From: Pseudoips prasinana
Lineage: Eukaryota; Arthropoda; Insecta; Lepidoptera; Nolidae
NCBI GenBank assembly: GCA_951640165.1
Contig: OX621242.1
Location: forward strand, 17,415,501-17,479,500
Direction: 5' to 3'
Length of the DNA: 64,000 nucleotides
In this document: positions 1 through 10,617 of the stretch, piece after piece
Layout of the letters: each line of letters begins with the position of its first letter
Position numbering within the stretch: the first letter of the stretch is position 1
Notes under the pieces: generated by a model
What the model was told of the DNA's origin: nothing
Database searches by the model: none
The model's input: only the letters and a program-made list of their open reading frames with translations
Translations under genes and position numbers: made by a program

Positions 1-53
1 CACCTTAAGATTCAATATGTTGTATATTTGCTGGAGAGTAAGTATGTACTTAC

Positions 54-111
54 ATTTTTTGCTGACACTCGGCATTTGCGTAGATTCAATCGGCACCAAA
101 TTTTTCTTCAT
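54..111 (-). CDS. Possible first coding exon of a host gene (very tentative)
   Basis: On the minus strand an ATG at 111..109 opens 19 codons (start MKKNLVPIESTQ), followed at 53..48 by GTAAGT, a consensus 5' splice donor. An in-frame stop lies upstream of the ATG, so the ATG would be the true start. The segment upstream on the minus strand (roughly 200-380) contains short TGACATT and TGACGTT motifs of a kind I associate with insect 5' gene flanks, which is weak support. The exon would continue into an intron beyond the left edge of the window. No domain is recognisable in 19 residues, and a donor-like hexamer beside a short ORF can arise by chance. Confidence 0.18.
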
Positions 112-616
112 ATTCCTTCTTCGTGCACTTAAACTAGCCCATTTTTATAGGCCAATACAGTAATTCACATTAAATGTCACTATAATATAATTATAACACT
201 TGTTTACTGAAAATAAAATAAAATAAAAAGAATTGATGTTTCGATGCCCAACACGAAAAGTGAATGAGGTGACATCCAGGTGGCGGCGGAAAAATGACGT
301 TGACATTTTGTCTTTTTAATGTTGCAAGCTCTAAAAAGTGTTCGATGTCCAGTACATTGAAGAGTGTACTACTATGTAATATGAAAATCTCGAGGATGCA
401 GCGACGAAATATAATTATATTTTATAGGTGTTAACGTAATAAAAACAGTAATAGATAACTCTCGTAATTTGTTTCTTTCTAAGGAATCTTGAAGAGTTTG
501 ATAAAATGTTATTAATACACAAGTAGTGAACTATCTGTGTGCCAAATTGCATCCAAATCCATCCCGCCGTTTCTGCGTAATAAGTGGCAAACACGCTGTT
601 ATTTTTTGTTAAGGCA
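112..616. other. No gene seen; AT-rich flank
   Basis: No coding signal is visible. If the exon at 54..111 is real, this would include its 5' UTR and promoter. Nothing else stands out. Confidence 0.4.
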
Positions 617-812
617 GGGGGATTGTCTACGCTTGCCACCCGCAAAAAGTGTCTACGGGTGGGTACGTCGGATTCGCACCAACTAAACCTTCCTGCCGTG
701 GACTTCTCTTGACGCCTAATGGGGGAGCCCTGGGAACGCGGGTATAGTGCTCTGGTGCCCCCCTTTTGCGCCATGTCCCAGATTTTCGGTAAAGTGGCAA
801 CAAACACCCTAA
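617..812 (-). repeat. Interspersed repeat family G, copy 1
   Basis: Read on the minus strand, this segment matches 60045..60300 over most of its length. Shared blocks include GGGACATGGC, AAGAGAAGTCCACGGCAGG and TACCCACCCG, and both end in an A-rich run after CCCCCTG. The two overlapping minus-strand ORFs here are in different frames of the repeat and show no domain, so I do not call genes. The class is unknown; it may be part of a retroelement UTR. Confidence 0.6.
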
Positions 813-1329
813 CATGATCTATAAAAGATACCTACAAGAAAGTACGACCATAACTTAAATTTTTTGGTTAGAATATTATATAATAATGCTTATATGATAA
901 TGTTATCGGTATAATCTTATAAAATGCTCCTATGCGATAATTTTCATATATATTGGGTGTACTTTTATACCGATGGACATAATTTAATTTTAATTAAGCT
1001 ATATAGAGCATCTTGTTTCTTAATTATGAATTCTTAATCTATGTTATGCATAAATTAGCCACCTGATCATCAGTATACGTGTATCCTCACGTGTAGTATT
1101 TAAGTAGGTAATTAAAATGATGTTCTTTTACCATATAAATGATTATTTCTTATTAAAACAAGTTCCTACGTATTTTATTTATCTCCATGTAAACCTATAA
1201 ACCAAAACAAATGTTGGTTAAATATATTTAAAAAAAATCAATTGGGCTAGGCAATATTGTAGTTCCAGAAGCCCAGGTTTTGGTACGTTTATACCTTGAA
1301 CACGCTTCACGTTGCAAATTGGAACGTAT
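813..1329. other. No gene seen
   Basis: AT-rich sequence without ORFs, hairpins or recognisable repeats. Confidence 0.4.
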
Positions 1330-1405
1330 TATTTTATTACCTAGGCAGCAATTAGCTTAAGGTCCATCTGATAGTAAGTGATCGCCGTAAACTATGACCG
1401 TAGCA
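1330..1405 (+). repeat. Old fragment of interspersed repeat E
   Basis: Contains CTGATAGTAAGTGATCGCCG, resembling the CTGATGGTAA.TGATCACCG core of the better copies at 5628, 20683 and 58836. Short and diverged. Confidence 0.35.
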
Positions 1406-1477
1406 ACAAAAATGGCCTCATACACTCACACCCATAATAATAATAAACAAATATCTAGAGACAATGTCACACAGATC

Positions 1478-1698
1478 ATCCTAGCCCCAAACTAAGCAAA
1501 GCTTGTACTATGGGTACCAGGCGACGATATACCTACTTATATAGATAGATAAATACTTATATACATAGAAAACATCCATGACTCAGAAACAACTATTCGT
1601 GCTCATCACACAAATATTTGCACTTACCGGGATTCAAACCCAGGACCACCAGCTTCGTAGGTAGGAGCACTACCAACTAGGCTACGGTGACCGTCGAA
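1478..1698 (-). repeat. tRNA-derived SINE, minus strand
   Basis: On the plus strand it reads from a body segment (AAACTAAGCAAAGCTTGTACTATGG) through TATATA-rich sequence to GGGATTCAAACCCAGGACC, the complement of a pol III box B region. The same order of body and box B recurs at 43520..43915 (-), 54797..55030 (+) and 55850..56050 (-). The gene-like cloverleaf is degraded, so this is a retroposed SINE and not a tRNA gene. It would depend on a LINE reverse transcriptase for movement. Confidence 0.75.
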
Positions 1699-2573
1699 TG
1701 TCTTCTTCATTCCATGACTTCAAAATTAATATAATAATGCCTGGAGTGTATTCTGTAAGACTTGCTTGCTCCCTTAGTCAAACTGTTCATAGAGCGAATA
1801 AGACTTACTTAAATGTTGTTTCCGTTTAGCACTCCTCAGGGGTCATGCAGAGGCACTAGCACTGACGCAAAGGATGTTGTCGCATAAGGATTGAACAAAT
1901 CCACAAGATTAAACAGATACAACACGGTCACGTTAGCATCATACAAACGGTAGGAGTCGAATTTCTTCTCCTAAGCACGCGTCACGAATTCGGTACAGAA
2001 ACATTCGCATATACGCTGCAGTGCCGAATAGGTGGTGCGATGGTTTTGTAATCAGTAAGCGTGCTATTAGTGACAGATGTCTATGGTAATAATTACCACA
2101 ATATGGCGAAGGTACATAATATTTTAATTGGTACTTCTGACAACGATCGTTATGTCATCTTCATTGATGAAAACAGAACAAACGTAGACCCGCACATAAC
2201 TAATTTATAAGTACTAATAAATAATGCTAATAACATTTTACATACTTTGGTTGAACTTAAAAGCCTACTGTAGCAGCAGTACTAGAAGATGACCTTTATT
2301 TTGAATATTTATTATAACTTACTTCCTTTACATTTAATTTTAACAGATTCTTAATAGCTTTTGGGGACATATATACATTGAAAACAAAATGTACTCATTA
2401 ATTTTAATACATGTTATGTTGTAAGCTGTTTAAACATAATTTACATTAATAATAAAAAATACATTTGTGTCGACGGCTCATGTGACTATAGCATTGCACA
2501 ATACTTAACGACAATGATTTATCTTTTATATTTAACGTTTGAATATTATTATATCATAGGCTTAGCAAGTAAG
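1699..2573. other. No gene seen; one short repeat match
   Basis: The piece around 1790-1870 (CTTACTTAAATGTTG then CCGTTTAGCACTCCTCAGGGGT) resembles 60320-60370, suggesting a common repeat associated with family G. The remainder is unremarkable AT-rich DNA. Confidence 0.35.
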
Positions 2574-2575
2574 TA

Positions 2576-2710
2576 CAGACGCCAGCACATCCAGCTACCC
2601 CAATCTATCAAATTTCTTTTATAGATTTTCAACTTTATCACAAAAGCATAAGGTTCACTTTCAATTGGGGACATTTTACAGATTGGGGTAGCTTGATGTG
2701 CTGGCGTCTG
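2576..2710. mobile_element. MITE with 33-bp inverted repeats and TA target duplication
   Basis: The ends are near-perfect inverted repeats: the left begins CAGACGCCAGCACATC and runs to ...TACCCCAATCT, and the right is its complement with one or two changes. TA flanks both ends (2574-2575 and 2711-2712), as expected for Tc1/mariner-type transposition. At 135 bp it is non-autonomous and has no ORF. The inner part contains no coding signal. Confidence 0.7.
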
Positions 2711-2779
2711 TACCAATTTTCAGTATAGTTGGCGCGAGTGTTCCAATTGACAGGGCAAGCTGACATGACCGGAAAGAGT

Positions 2780-3065
2780 GGCTTTGCTGCTGTCCGAGGA
2801 GCGGGCTTTATCAATTCGAAGTTTCTGATTCTAGATTCCTACGGACGAATACTTTTCGAGTGAGGACCACGAACAGGAAGACATCGTAAGCAGATGCCCA
2901 AAAGTTAGAGTGATGATATTGTGAAGGCATTTATACCGCACACAGCAAGTCTGGGTACCGCAAGGTGATTGTAAAATTTGTGGCAGGATTGCTCTTTGTG
3001 GGAGCTATTTGTTTAGCTGTGCACGTCTTTTGACCAGCATAGTGATGATGATGATAAGCTTTTTG
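2780..3065 (+). pseudogene. Degenerate RTE-like non-LTR retrotransposon 3' end
   Basis: Frames through 2915-3010 give scraps of the C-terminal tail typical of RTE reverse transcriptases (DDIVK, then a W..D.SLW stretch). The segment ends in a GATGATGATGAT run at about 3044-3056, the usual RTE simple-repeat tail. No continuous frame remains. The assignment rests on the tail and the faint protein pattern. Confidence 0.4.
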
Positions 3066-3439
3066 ACTTGACCGCGTTCGTATTAACTTATTAAAACGAG
3101 TACGTTAGTCTGCCAAGCTTGTTTCAAGAGAAGTCTCGAAATATTTCATAAAAACGTATGTTTATGCTATAGAATATTTACAAAGTTCCAGAAATTGTCA
3201 CCGACGTCTATAGCCAAATCCATCTAGTCAGTTATGTAGGTATTTATTTTTTATCAATACAAATAGCACGGCCTGGTGATTAGGAACCAGGAATAGTCCA
3301 TTAGCGTCGTAACTTGGAATGACCAGATACGCCGACAAACCGTGCGTTTCACAAGAAACTTTTTACCGCGCACTACCACTCCGTGGTAAGGTATTTCCGG
3401 TCCAGTACCTTTAAATAGCAAGCCTATTCTATTCTTATA
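3066..3439. other. No gene seen; possible unclassified repeat at 3254-3440
   Basis: A minus-strand open frame of 64 codons spans 3254..3448. It shows no domain and is probably fortuitous. I have no second copy in the window for comparison. Confidence 0.3.
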
Positions 3440-3545
3440 GGAAGGCAACCTACTTACATCCCCTCTGGTGTTTCAAGTGAACATAGGTGGCGGTGATAAC
3501 CTACCTTCTTTTGATTCGCTTGCTCGTTGGCCCTACTACATAAAA
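3440..3545 (-). repeat. Interspersed repeat E fragment
   Basis: The plus strand reads GGTGGCGGTGATAACCTACC then GATTCGCTTGCTCGTTGGCCC and an A/T-rich end. This is the complement of the AACGAGCAAG...TGATCACCGCC pattern seen in other copies of E. Confidence 0.5.
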
Positions 3546-3589
3546 AAATATATAAATAACTCATAATTTGATGATATTATTATGGACTT

Positions 3590-3880
3590 GGGGTTGCCGT
3601 AAACTTTCTTTTGAGAATATATTCATTCATCACCATTACAGCTGTAAGGAGTGCTGCAAAAGCTTCCCCCAAAGAATCATCTTGGAGGGATATGCCATAA
3701 CCGACACGCTTGGCAGATGCGTTGGCGTTCGCATTAAAATGATCATAGTACTCAAAAGGACGCTGCTGCCCGTCCTCTCGTAAATATTCCCTCGGATCGA
3801 CTTCTACGCCCCCATGGTATGAGATGGGGTGATGATATTCTGATATTCGCCGCCGTCTGCACACATTATATGGAGATGAT
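3590..3880 (-). repeat. Interspersed repeat A, copy 1
   Basis: On the minus strand this aligns with 10041..10302 and 41463..41708. Shared segments are CCCATCTCATACCATGGGGG, GAATATTTACGAGAGGACGGG, CGCATCTGCCAAGCGTG and GGTTATGGCATATCC, ending with a GATGAATGAAT tail. The last part looks like the closing codons of an RTE RT plus its (ATG)n tail, so A may be a SINE or an RTE derivative. ORFs on both strands are by-products of the repeat. Confidence 0.65.
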
Positions 3881-4459
3881 TCTAAAACATCTTTGTGTCT
3901 ATATATAACTACCTGGCTGTAACTATGAATACTGAATAATAGCTATGGTGAGACCGTTCAGACCATACTTCATATTCTTTTGATTTTTCATAATGAAATG
4001 AAATAATGAAATTTATTCAGCGCTTGGGTATTTACATACACTTGTACTTGTCAACACAACGCAATACATAAACACAGTTTAAAACAGTAATTAAAGCAAC
4101 AAAATATTTTGAATAAGTCCGCCTGTGCGGTCTGTTTCTTCACAAACACCCATATTAAATCCTTAAATAAATGATGAATAGCAAGTTACTAAGCTATTAT
4201 TGTTACATTTAGCAATAGTATATTAAAATGAAAAGCAGTTGGCTAGCGCAAAAGGCTCTCAACCAGTAGCTTAATTTAAGCGACTAATACCTGAACATCC
4301 TTATGGGGTTCGGGCCATGGCTCAGGCAGCCGCTGAAGTAAAAAGATGGAATTAGAAATGGAGGTCGGATCACTTGCATGGGAATAGCAGAAGCTGTTAA
4401 AAAACTTATTGAAAATTATGCTAATAATAGACTACAGCGCCCGTCTTTATCAGTCTTTA
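3881..4459. other. No gene seen
   Basis: Contains AATAATGAAATTTATTCAGC and the phrase AGTCCGCCTGTGCGGTCTG (about 4117-4135) with a short self-complement (CCGC..GTGCGG). This could be an old retroelement 3' end, but nothing is decisive. Confidence 0.3.
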
Positions 4460-4914
4460 AGGGTGCCTTTCCACCAGAGATGTGTTATGCAAGTATGCTG
4501 TGAGATTGTAAAAGCTAAGCTACGAAACTATGTGATCGTTTCCAATGATACTAAGTCATGTAGCGGCGCAAATAAGATGTGCTATGAAGATGCGCCGCAC
4601 CGCCGCAAAGTAGCTGCGCGAGAAAGATGCGCAGCTCGAGCGGCGCGGTGAGGGGAGAGGCGGTCAAGCGTCCTGCCTTGCTGGCGACTCGTTCAGTTCA
4701 TTTCTACGGTAGGTATACTCTGCTCTACACATAGCTAAAACATTCGCGACGACCCATGGCAGATATCCATAGGACGCATCCATAACACACATCCATAACA
4801 CGCATTCTGCCCTATAGAAAACATATCTCAGTTGAATCAGTGCTAAGCTATTGGTGGATATCAAACGCATCCATAGCAACGTAGCATAGCCCATCTCTGG
4901 TGGAAAAGCAGCCT
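4460..4914. mobile_element. 455-bp MITE with about 28-bp inverted repeats
   Basis: The left end reads GGGTGCCTTTCCACCAGAGA and the right end is the complement of GGCTGCTTTTCCACCAGAGA. T/A-rich TTAA or TTA flanks suggest a TA or TTA target duplication. The interior is GC-rich for this window (GCGCCGC repeats at 4560-4640) and holds a small CATCCATAACACAC direct repeat near 4780. The ORFs on both strands inside it have no domain. A superfamily cannot be assigned from the ends alone. Confidence 0.65.
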
Positions 4915-5627
4915 TAGAATGTTACACTTCTTTTATCCTAAAATAAACCCGTTTATGATGTCACTCAGGTTTTAAGTGCTTTTCGAGGTACAATCACAAC
5001 CAAACTGGTATTGCTTTTGTATACCTGCACTGATCAAACGACTAATGGTCACGAACTACGACCCTCACATAAATTATCATATTATACACAACTACACAAC
5101 TGGTTTTGTTCGCGACTTTGTTTATAATCTTTCATGTATTTTTTACACTAATCTGCAAACAAGTATTCAGCCCATCTAAAGGTTTTAAGTTACAAGTGTC
5201 TTTATTGAACTCTTGTGTAACAGTCTTAGAAATTTCCCTCACAATAGGCATCAACATGAACCCTGTCAGGGGCGTAGTGATATAGCTTTACTGCTTTACC
5301 ATTATTGATTTTTTATTAACGGGAACGTTAACTAATGAAGCTTGAAACACATGTAATGTAAAATTATTGACAGGTCTCTCTAATAAACACTGGTTAAGTT
5401 TACTCAACCGCAAGACCACAAAATGATCTTTTTATAAAAATGTCGTACGACCTACCTGATAGTACCACAATAGCTCATAACGCTTATGACTTATGTGGCA
5501 TCATGATTCACGTGTTGCGGTTCCTGCCTCACCTCCGACGAGCTTCGGCAACCTAACTTAAACCCAGAACGATAAAGACGAGTGTATTCTGTAAGTGGAG
5601 CTGCCCAAACAATGAAAACTTACTACA
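4915..5627. other. No gene seen
   Basis: AT-rich; the 67-codon ORF at 4976 has no recognisable features. Confidence 0.35.
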
Positions 5628-5765
5628 TTTTAGTTTTTTTTTTATATCAGCGGGCGACAAACGAGGAAGTGGGTTACCTGATGGTAACTGATCACCGAGC
5701 AAACAAGTGTTGCTGACCTTTCCCCCTACCTCAATGCGCTTTACTTTTTATGAGCAAGGGTATAC
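5628..5765 (+). repeat. Interspersed repeat E copy
   Basis: A T-run followed by TATATCAGCGGGCGACAAAC, then GTGGGTTACCTGATGGTAAC, TGATCACCG and GTTGCTGACC. The same ordered blocks occur at 20683, 54022 (-), 58836 and 63790. Confidence 0.65.
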
Positions 5766-6027
5766 TACCATCATGCGGTAAGAATTTAATAATTATTGGG
5801 GTAAACTCAAACTACAGAATTACAAATTACTATTATCAAGATGTAACCAATAAGCAGTTTTCACTTCATTTCGATTTTTTATATCTATACATAATATAAG
5901 AATAGATGCATAGATTATACGGGTCTAATACGAGATATGACTCAGAGGTCTTGATAATTTACAATTTATAATATGTTTTTTAATCAATTGTGTTATATGA
6001 AGATAAGAATATCTGGTAACCTTAAAA

Positions 6028-6611
6028 TTGGTAAGCCGGTTAATTCTCTATCTGAATTATGAGCGATTTGCCTTGAAATTAATCTACAAATGTATTAAGA
6101 GTTGTGAAAACTATACCAAACAAGATTTTGTTATTTTACTGACTGGTTCCAACGACACAAATCCACTACAGCTACAGTCACTACTTTACTATAACTTAAG
6201 CAAACTCACCAACACAAATGTGCTCTTAAGCACTATTTATAAGAATAGATATTTAAATGTACAAAGTGTTAATAAAGTGCTGCGTTTGATGAGCACCCTT
6301 TTTAAAAACGTGAATGTTTTAGATTTGGACTATTATACTCACAGTCACCGAAACATGTATTCTCATAACAGACTATTCATGAGTAGAGATTTATCTTAAA
6401 AGACATTTTGCGGACATGTTATGAAAATAGGCGCATAGAGTTTTATGAAAGACAATTGAACTTTACTAATACTAAAATAATTTATAGGACTGTCTCCACA
6501 CAAACTTCTCGATGTGATGATTTCAGTAGAAATGCTCGTGAGATAGCTTGTGCAAGCACACAAACAGAAGCCACAAAATCAAATCACGACCAAACATTTT
6601 TTCGTACCTAA
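6028..6611 (+). pseudogene. Retroelement ORF1 with SGNH/GDSL esterase-like segment, frameshifted
   Basis: The first frame (6028..6399, opened by TTG and therefore lacking an ATG) carries TGSNDTNP, then a KLTNTNVLLSTIYKNRYLN stretch. This resembles the G.ND and following blocks of the lipase/esterase domain known in ORF1 of some CR1-group elements. After the TAA at 6397 the +2 frame continues smoothly from about 6396 with RTCYENRRIEFYERQLNF and two STQT motifs, to a stop at 6609-6611. So one small indel near 6395 splits a single protein. The catalytic Ser lies upstream of what is preserved, so the N-terminus is missing. It overlaps the GTG-opened extension of ORF2. The function in the element is unknown. 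Confidence 0.55.
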
Positions 6612-6615
6612 TGTG

Positions 6616-7611
6616 ATGGATGAAAATTCCGGAGCTAATGTGACTTCCGCGTGTCGTATAAATTTGTTTTACCAAAATCTATGTGGAATATCAAATAAAA
6701 AGGATGACTTAACAATCTACTTAAGTAACTTGAATACCAGCATTGATTATATATGTGTTTGTAAGCATTTCCTTAATAAACAAAGTATTTCTGTTTTTGG
6801 TCTTGATAACTATTGTCTAGCCGCATACAATACCAGAGCTAAAAAATTAAGGGGTGGCTCACTTATTTTAGCACATTTAAGCTGTAAAACAGAAGAATTA
6901 AAAATCTGTAAAAAAATGTATAAATTGGGTAGTTTTGAGATATGTGGAATTAAAGATACAATACTTAACCTAAATATATGTTGTTTATACAGAACTCCAG
7001 ATGATAAAAAATTTGCTGATTTTATGTCTGGGCTCGAAATATTACTGGAGCACTTTTTCAACAAAAGCTGTGTTATACTCGGAGACTTTAATGTTAATAT
7101 TCTAAAGCACAGTAAATATCAAAGTGAGTTCATATCGCTCTTAAAATGCTATAATTTTAGAATTTTAGTTGACTCTGTAACCTTCTCACGAAATAATTCT
7201 CAGTCATGCCTTGACAACATTTTGACCAACTTGCCGGATGAAAACGTAAATATTCCTAAAGTAGACCACAACGGTCTTGGCGATGGCCATGCAAGTATCT
7301 TCTGTAGTCTAAATCTACAATCGACACACTCGAGAAAAAACACTGAGTTCTATACGTCGAAACGTAGAGTCTACTCGGTAAAAAACAAATTACTTTTTAG
7401 ACAATTGCTTATAAATAACAGTTTATTAAATTGTTATGTAAATGGTTTTATGAACGAATTAAGAAAAACATTCCAATCGGCATTTAAAAAGAAAACCATC
7501 AAAGTAAACACAAAGTCTGAAAACAAAATTCGTTGGATTTCTAAAATAATTAGAACGTCTAGCAAAATGAAAAGATTTTTGAACACAATAAATAGAAACT
7601 ACAACCCTTGA
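6616..7611 (+). pseudogene. ORF2 N-terminal part: APE-type endonuclease
   Basis: The first ATG of this frame is at 6616 (the frame is open from 6550 with a GTG). The endonuclease/exonuclease/phosphatase fold is recognisable: YQNLCG (Asn), GGSLILA, CCLYRTP, ILGDFNVNI, CLDNILTN and DGHASI in order. The enzyme nicks target DNA so that the exposed 3' end can prime reverse transcription. The conserved Glu after the second strand is replaced: ICVCKHFL carries Lys (AAG at 6763-6765) where SE.(W/F) is usual, so the nuclease was probably dead. The frame stops at 7611, and the continuation lies in the frame of the next entry after a single-base shift near 7600. Confidence 0.75.
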
Positions 7612-7669
7612 AACAATAGTATCCTACCGTAACAATTATATAAAATTATACAAACGTCTTATAGCACAA

Positions 7670-9520
7670 TTGAAGAAAAAGGCAGTTCAAAAAGAGATAA
7701 CAACAGCAAAAAATAGGACAAAACAAATTTGGAATACAGTAAACAAACATAGAAATAAGCGTAATTACCGAAAAAATGACAATCACTTAATAAAATTTAA
7801 CAATAAAATTGTAAGCGACACCCAAGAAATAGCAGATATCTTTGTGAACCTATTTGACCATAGTTCTAACCAAATTAATTTAGACAAGACTTTAGCTATA
7901 AATATCCTGATTAAAAACTCAGAAAGAGTAAATAATGACATGGAAATTAGGCAAACAAATATGAATGAAATTAAATTTATCATTAAAAAGATGGAAACTA
8001 AAAAGTCTCATGGATACGATGAAATACCTGTCACTGTCATAAAAGACAATATAGATGTCCTTGCTGTGCCGCTATCAAACTTTTTCAATAATTGCATGAA
8101 TGTGAGTATTTTCCCAGACCAACTTAAGATTGCTAGAGTTATTCCTATCCATAAAAAGGGTAAGAAAACGGATCCTAAGAATTATAGACCAATTTCATTA
8201 TTGCCGGTACTATCTAAAATATATGAAAAACTCCTGAAAGATAGAATAGTATCCCACTTGCATCTGAACAAAATTCTTAACAAACGCCAATTTGGTTATC
8301 AAACGGGACTGGGTACTGTCGATGCGGTTGACCAACTAATTAATGAGGTATTAGGCGAATTAAATAACAAAATGAAAGTAGCAGGTTTATTTTTGGACCT
8401 ATCCGCTGCATTTGATACAATCGACCATGAAATCCTTCTTGGCAAATTGGAATTTTACGGAATTAGGGGTAATGTGTTAAGTCTCATAAGGTCATACTTA
8501 AGCAATAGGAAACAGTTCGTCGAAATCAAAAACATTGTAAGAGGACAAGAAGTCATAACTAAGTCTAAATTAACTAATATAAGATGTGGTCTACCGCAGG
8601 GATCAACATTAGCACCAATTTTCTTCATAATTTATTTGAATGACCTTATAAGTTTTGTTTCGAGTTCTGTCCCTGCAAGTAAGTTAATAGTCTATGCAGA
8701 CGATACAAATGCAATTATATCAGCGAATAGTTCACACGGATTACAATGTCAGATAAATAACTCGTTATTGGTCTTTAATGAATGGTTCGCGGCCAACAAT
8801 ATGCAACTAAATATTAACAAAACTAACGCTATATTGTTTCAAACAACGGCGCGAAAAAAGGAAAGTGTTGACATATTTAGTAAAGGGGCTAAAGTCGAAC
8901 TCAATCATGTTGTTAAATTCCTGGGAGTACATATAGATCAGTTTTTAAACTGGAAACCGGAACTAGAGGCAATAGAAAATGCAATAAGTTCAGCCTGTTA
9001 CGCCCTGAGAAGCTTAAGAGATGAGGTGGACATTAAACAACTTAAAGTAGTTTATCACGCGCTGGTTGAATCTAAATTAAGATATAGTGTTAAATTCTGG
9101 GGAAACAGTTATGATTATAATATGAATAAAGCATTTACCATTCAAAAACGGGCAATTCGAACTATGGTTCGAATACCTCCGTGGGAGTCATGTAAAGATC
9201 ACTACTGTAAGCTGAAAATTCTAACCGTTCCTAGTCTCTACATTTTTGTTGTACTGATGGATGTTATTCAACATCAGTGTAAGTATGAAACGCAAGCACA
9301 AAGAGAACTAAGACTTAATACTAGAAGGAAAGATTTGGAGGTTCCTTTGCAACCAAGGTTAAATGTCGCGATGCATGGCTGTAGATATCAAGCGGTAAAA
9401 TTATTTAACTCCCTGCCGGTTGAGCTTAAAACTATCGATAGTCCTAACATATTTAAAAATAAATTAAAAAAGCTTTTGCTTGATGGGTGCTTTTACTCAG
9501 TTGAAGAATTTAAATTTTAA
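7670..9520 (+). pseudogene. ORF2 C-terminal part: reverse transcriptase
   Basis: This 616-codon frame (opened by TTG, truly continuing from about 7598) has the RT blocks in order: NYRPISLLPVLSKIYEKLL, RQFGYQTGLGT, FLDLSAAFDTIDH, GLPQGSTLAPIFFIIYLNDL, YADD (codons 8693-8704), LNINKTNAILF and KFLGVHID. The thumb and C-terminus follow, with RKDLEVPLQPRL and a KLFNSLPVELK block typical of CR1/Jockey-group elements. The catalytic Asp residues are all present. It reverse-transcribes the element RNA at the nicked target. Only the frame break upstream makes it a pseudogene; the RT domain itself is open throughout. Confidence 0.85.
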
Positions 9521-9862
9521 GGTGACTTTGTTAATTATGTTTCGTCGTAGCTATATTCATTATTGTATTTTTTATTGGTATTATATAAATTCCTTTTATT
9601 TTTATTTTGTGTGTCTAGTATGTAAGTCTCGTTAATACGATTCAAATACGATTGTAAAATTGTTATCTCTGAATAAATTAATAATAATAACCATCAAAAG
9701 CAGCATCGAAGGGTTGATATAATTTGATTCTTCTGTGAGTTTTTGAAATAATTCAGCTTTATCTAATGATGCATTGCTATTCGCATACATATTTATAATT
9801 CGCATATTAGTATTGTGCTCTTGAATATATATAATGTAATAAATATAGAGGCGCTCATAGCC

Positions 9863-10040
9863 AGTTGCGCTCACTGGTTTGTAACTGATTGGCGAGGTGA
9901 AGCACCTATGCACGCGGTCAGTCTTTTGATGGGTGACCGTCAAAGTGGTTTTATTCTGAGCGTTTCCGTGCTTCCGAGGTCACGTTAAGTTTATCGTTAG
10001 ACAACAGTCGATAAGCCATTTCAGAGGCCTACTGGCCGGC
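9863..10040 (+). repeat. Interspersed repeat C, copy 1
   Basis: Matches the complement of 56503..56722 and 26700..26885. Shared blocks are GTAACTGATTGGCGAGGT, GGTCAGTC, GGTGACCG.CAAAGTGGTTT, GAGCGT.T.CGTGCTTC and TCAGAGGCC. No protein is encoded in any of the three. It could be a SINE, but I see no clear pol III box. Confidence 0.65.
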
Positions 10041-10302
10041 TAGAACAACTCTGTAACGAGGGCAACTACTGCCCATATGATAAAGTACGACTGACGACAG
10101 TAAATATCGCCAACCCATCTCAACCCATGGGGAGCGTAGGTGGTCCTGAGTGAATATCTTCTAGAGAACGGGCACCAGCGTCTCATAAGTGTGGCGTTTA
10201 TCGCTCCAAATGTCACAACTCCACTGTGAAAATCTTTTTGGGAGGCCTTTGTCCTGCAGTGGAAGTCATAATAATATGGCTGACATGATGATGATGAATA
10301 TA
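10041..10302 (+). repeat. Interspersed repeat A, copy 2
   Basis: Blocks CCCATCTCAACCCATGGGG, GAATATCTTCTAGAGAACGGG and GGAGGCCTTTGTCCTGCAGTGG lead to GGCTGACATGATGATGATGA. It ends in the (ATG)n tail. The order is the same as 3590..3880 (-) and 41463..41708 (+). Confidence 0.7.
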
Positions 10303-10433
10303 CACAATAAGTATAGAATTAGAGATGTGAATAAAAATTTTGGATTAAAAACCAAAACTATATTAATTATTTTTTTATTCTAATGCAGAAGTTGCTACTA
10401 CTACTACAATGTATATATTAATTAAACTTTCAT

Positions 10434-10516
10434 CATCATCATCATCATATCAGCCGAAAGACGTCCACTGCTGGACAAAGGCCTCCCCCAAAGATCTCCA
10501 CAATTGGCGGTCTATT
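10434..10516 (-). pseudogene. RTE retrotransposon 3' tail fragment
   Basis: The plus strand starts with (CAT)n, then CAGCCGAAAGACGTCCACTG and GGACAAAGGCCTCCCCCAAA. This is the complement of the last codons of an RTE reverse transcriptase and its ATG tail. A longer copy is at 31320..31550. Confidence 0.65.
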
Positions 10517-10617
10517 AAACCTTATTATAATAATATTATAATTTAGGTACACAGTTAAAGCGATAGAATACTATTTAAGAAATAGGTAATATATTAAGAC
10601 AGAAACATTTATTAATA

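Larger units (their letters stand above)
5995..9692 (+). mobile_element. CR1/Jockey-group non-LTR retrotransposon, nearly full ORF content, decayed
   Basis: The order is esterase-like ORF1 (6028-6611), apurinic-type endonuclease plus reverse transcriptase ORF2 (6616-9520), then a 170-bp 3' UTR ending GAATAAATTAATAATAATAA at about 9672-9690. There is no RNase H. An element of this layout copies itself by target-primed reverse transcription. It is broken by a frameshift in ORF1 near 6395 and one in ORF2 near 7605, and appears to lack a 5' UTR, so it is probably 5'-truncated. The closest clade by overall look is CR1/Daphne-like, but I cannot fix the clade by eye. Confidence 0.8.

Noticed and set aside
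415..815. Two overlapping minus-strand ORFs (130 and 62 codons)
   Set aside because: They cover repeat G in different frames; the second copy at 60045 has no matching long frame, so no protein is conserved.
3580..3864. 94-codon minus-strand ORF and opposing plus ORF
   Set aside because: Lies in repeat A; other copies do not keep the frame.
4409..4894. ORFs on both strands in the GC-rich MITE
   Set aside because: Composition-driven frames inside a non-autonomous element, no domain.
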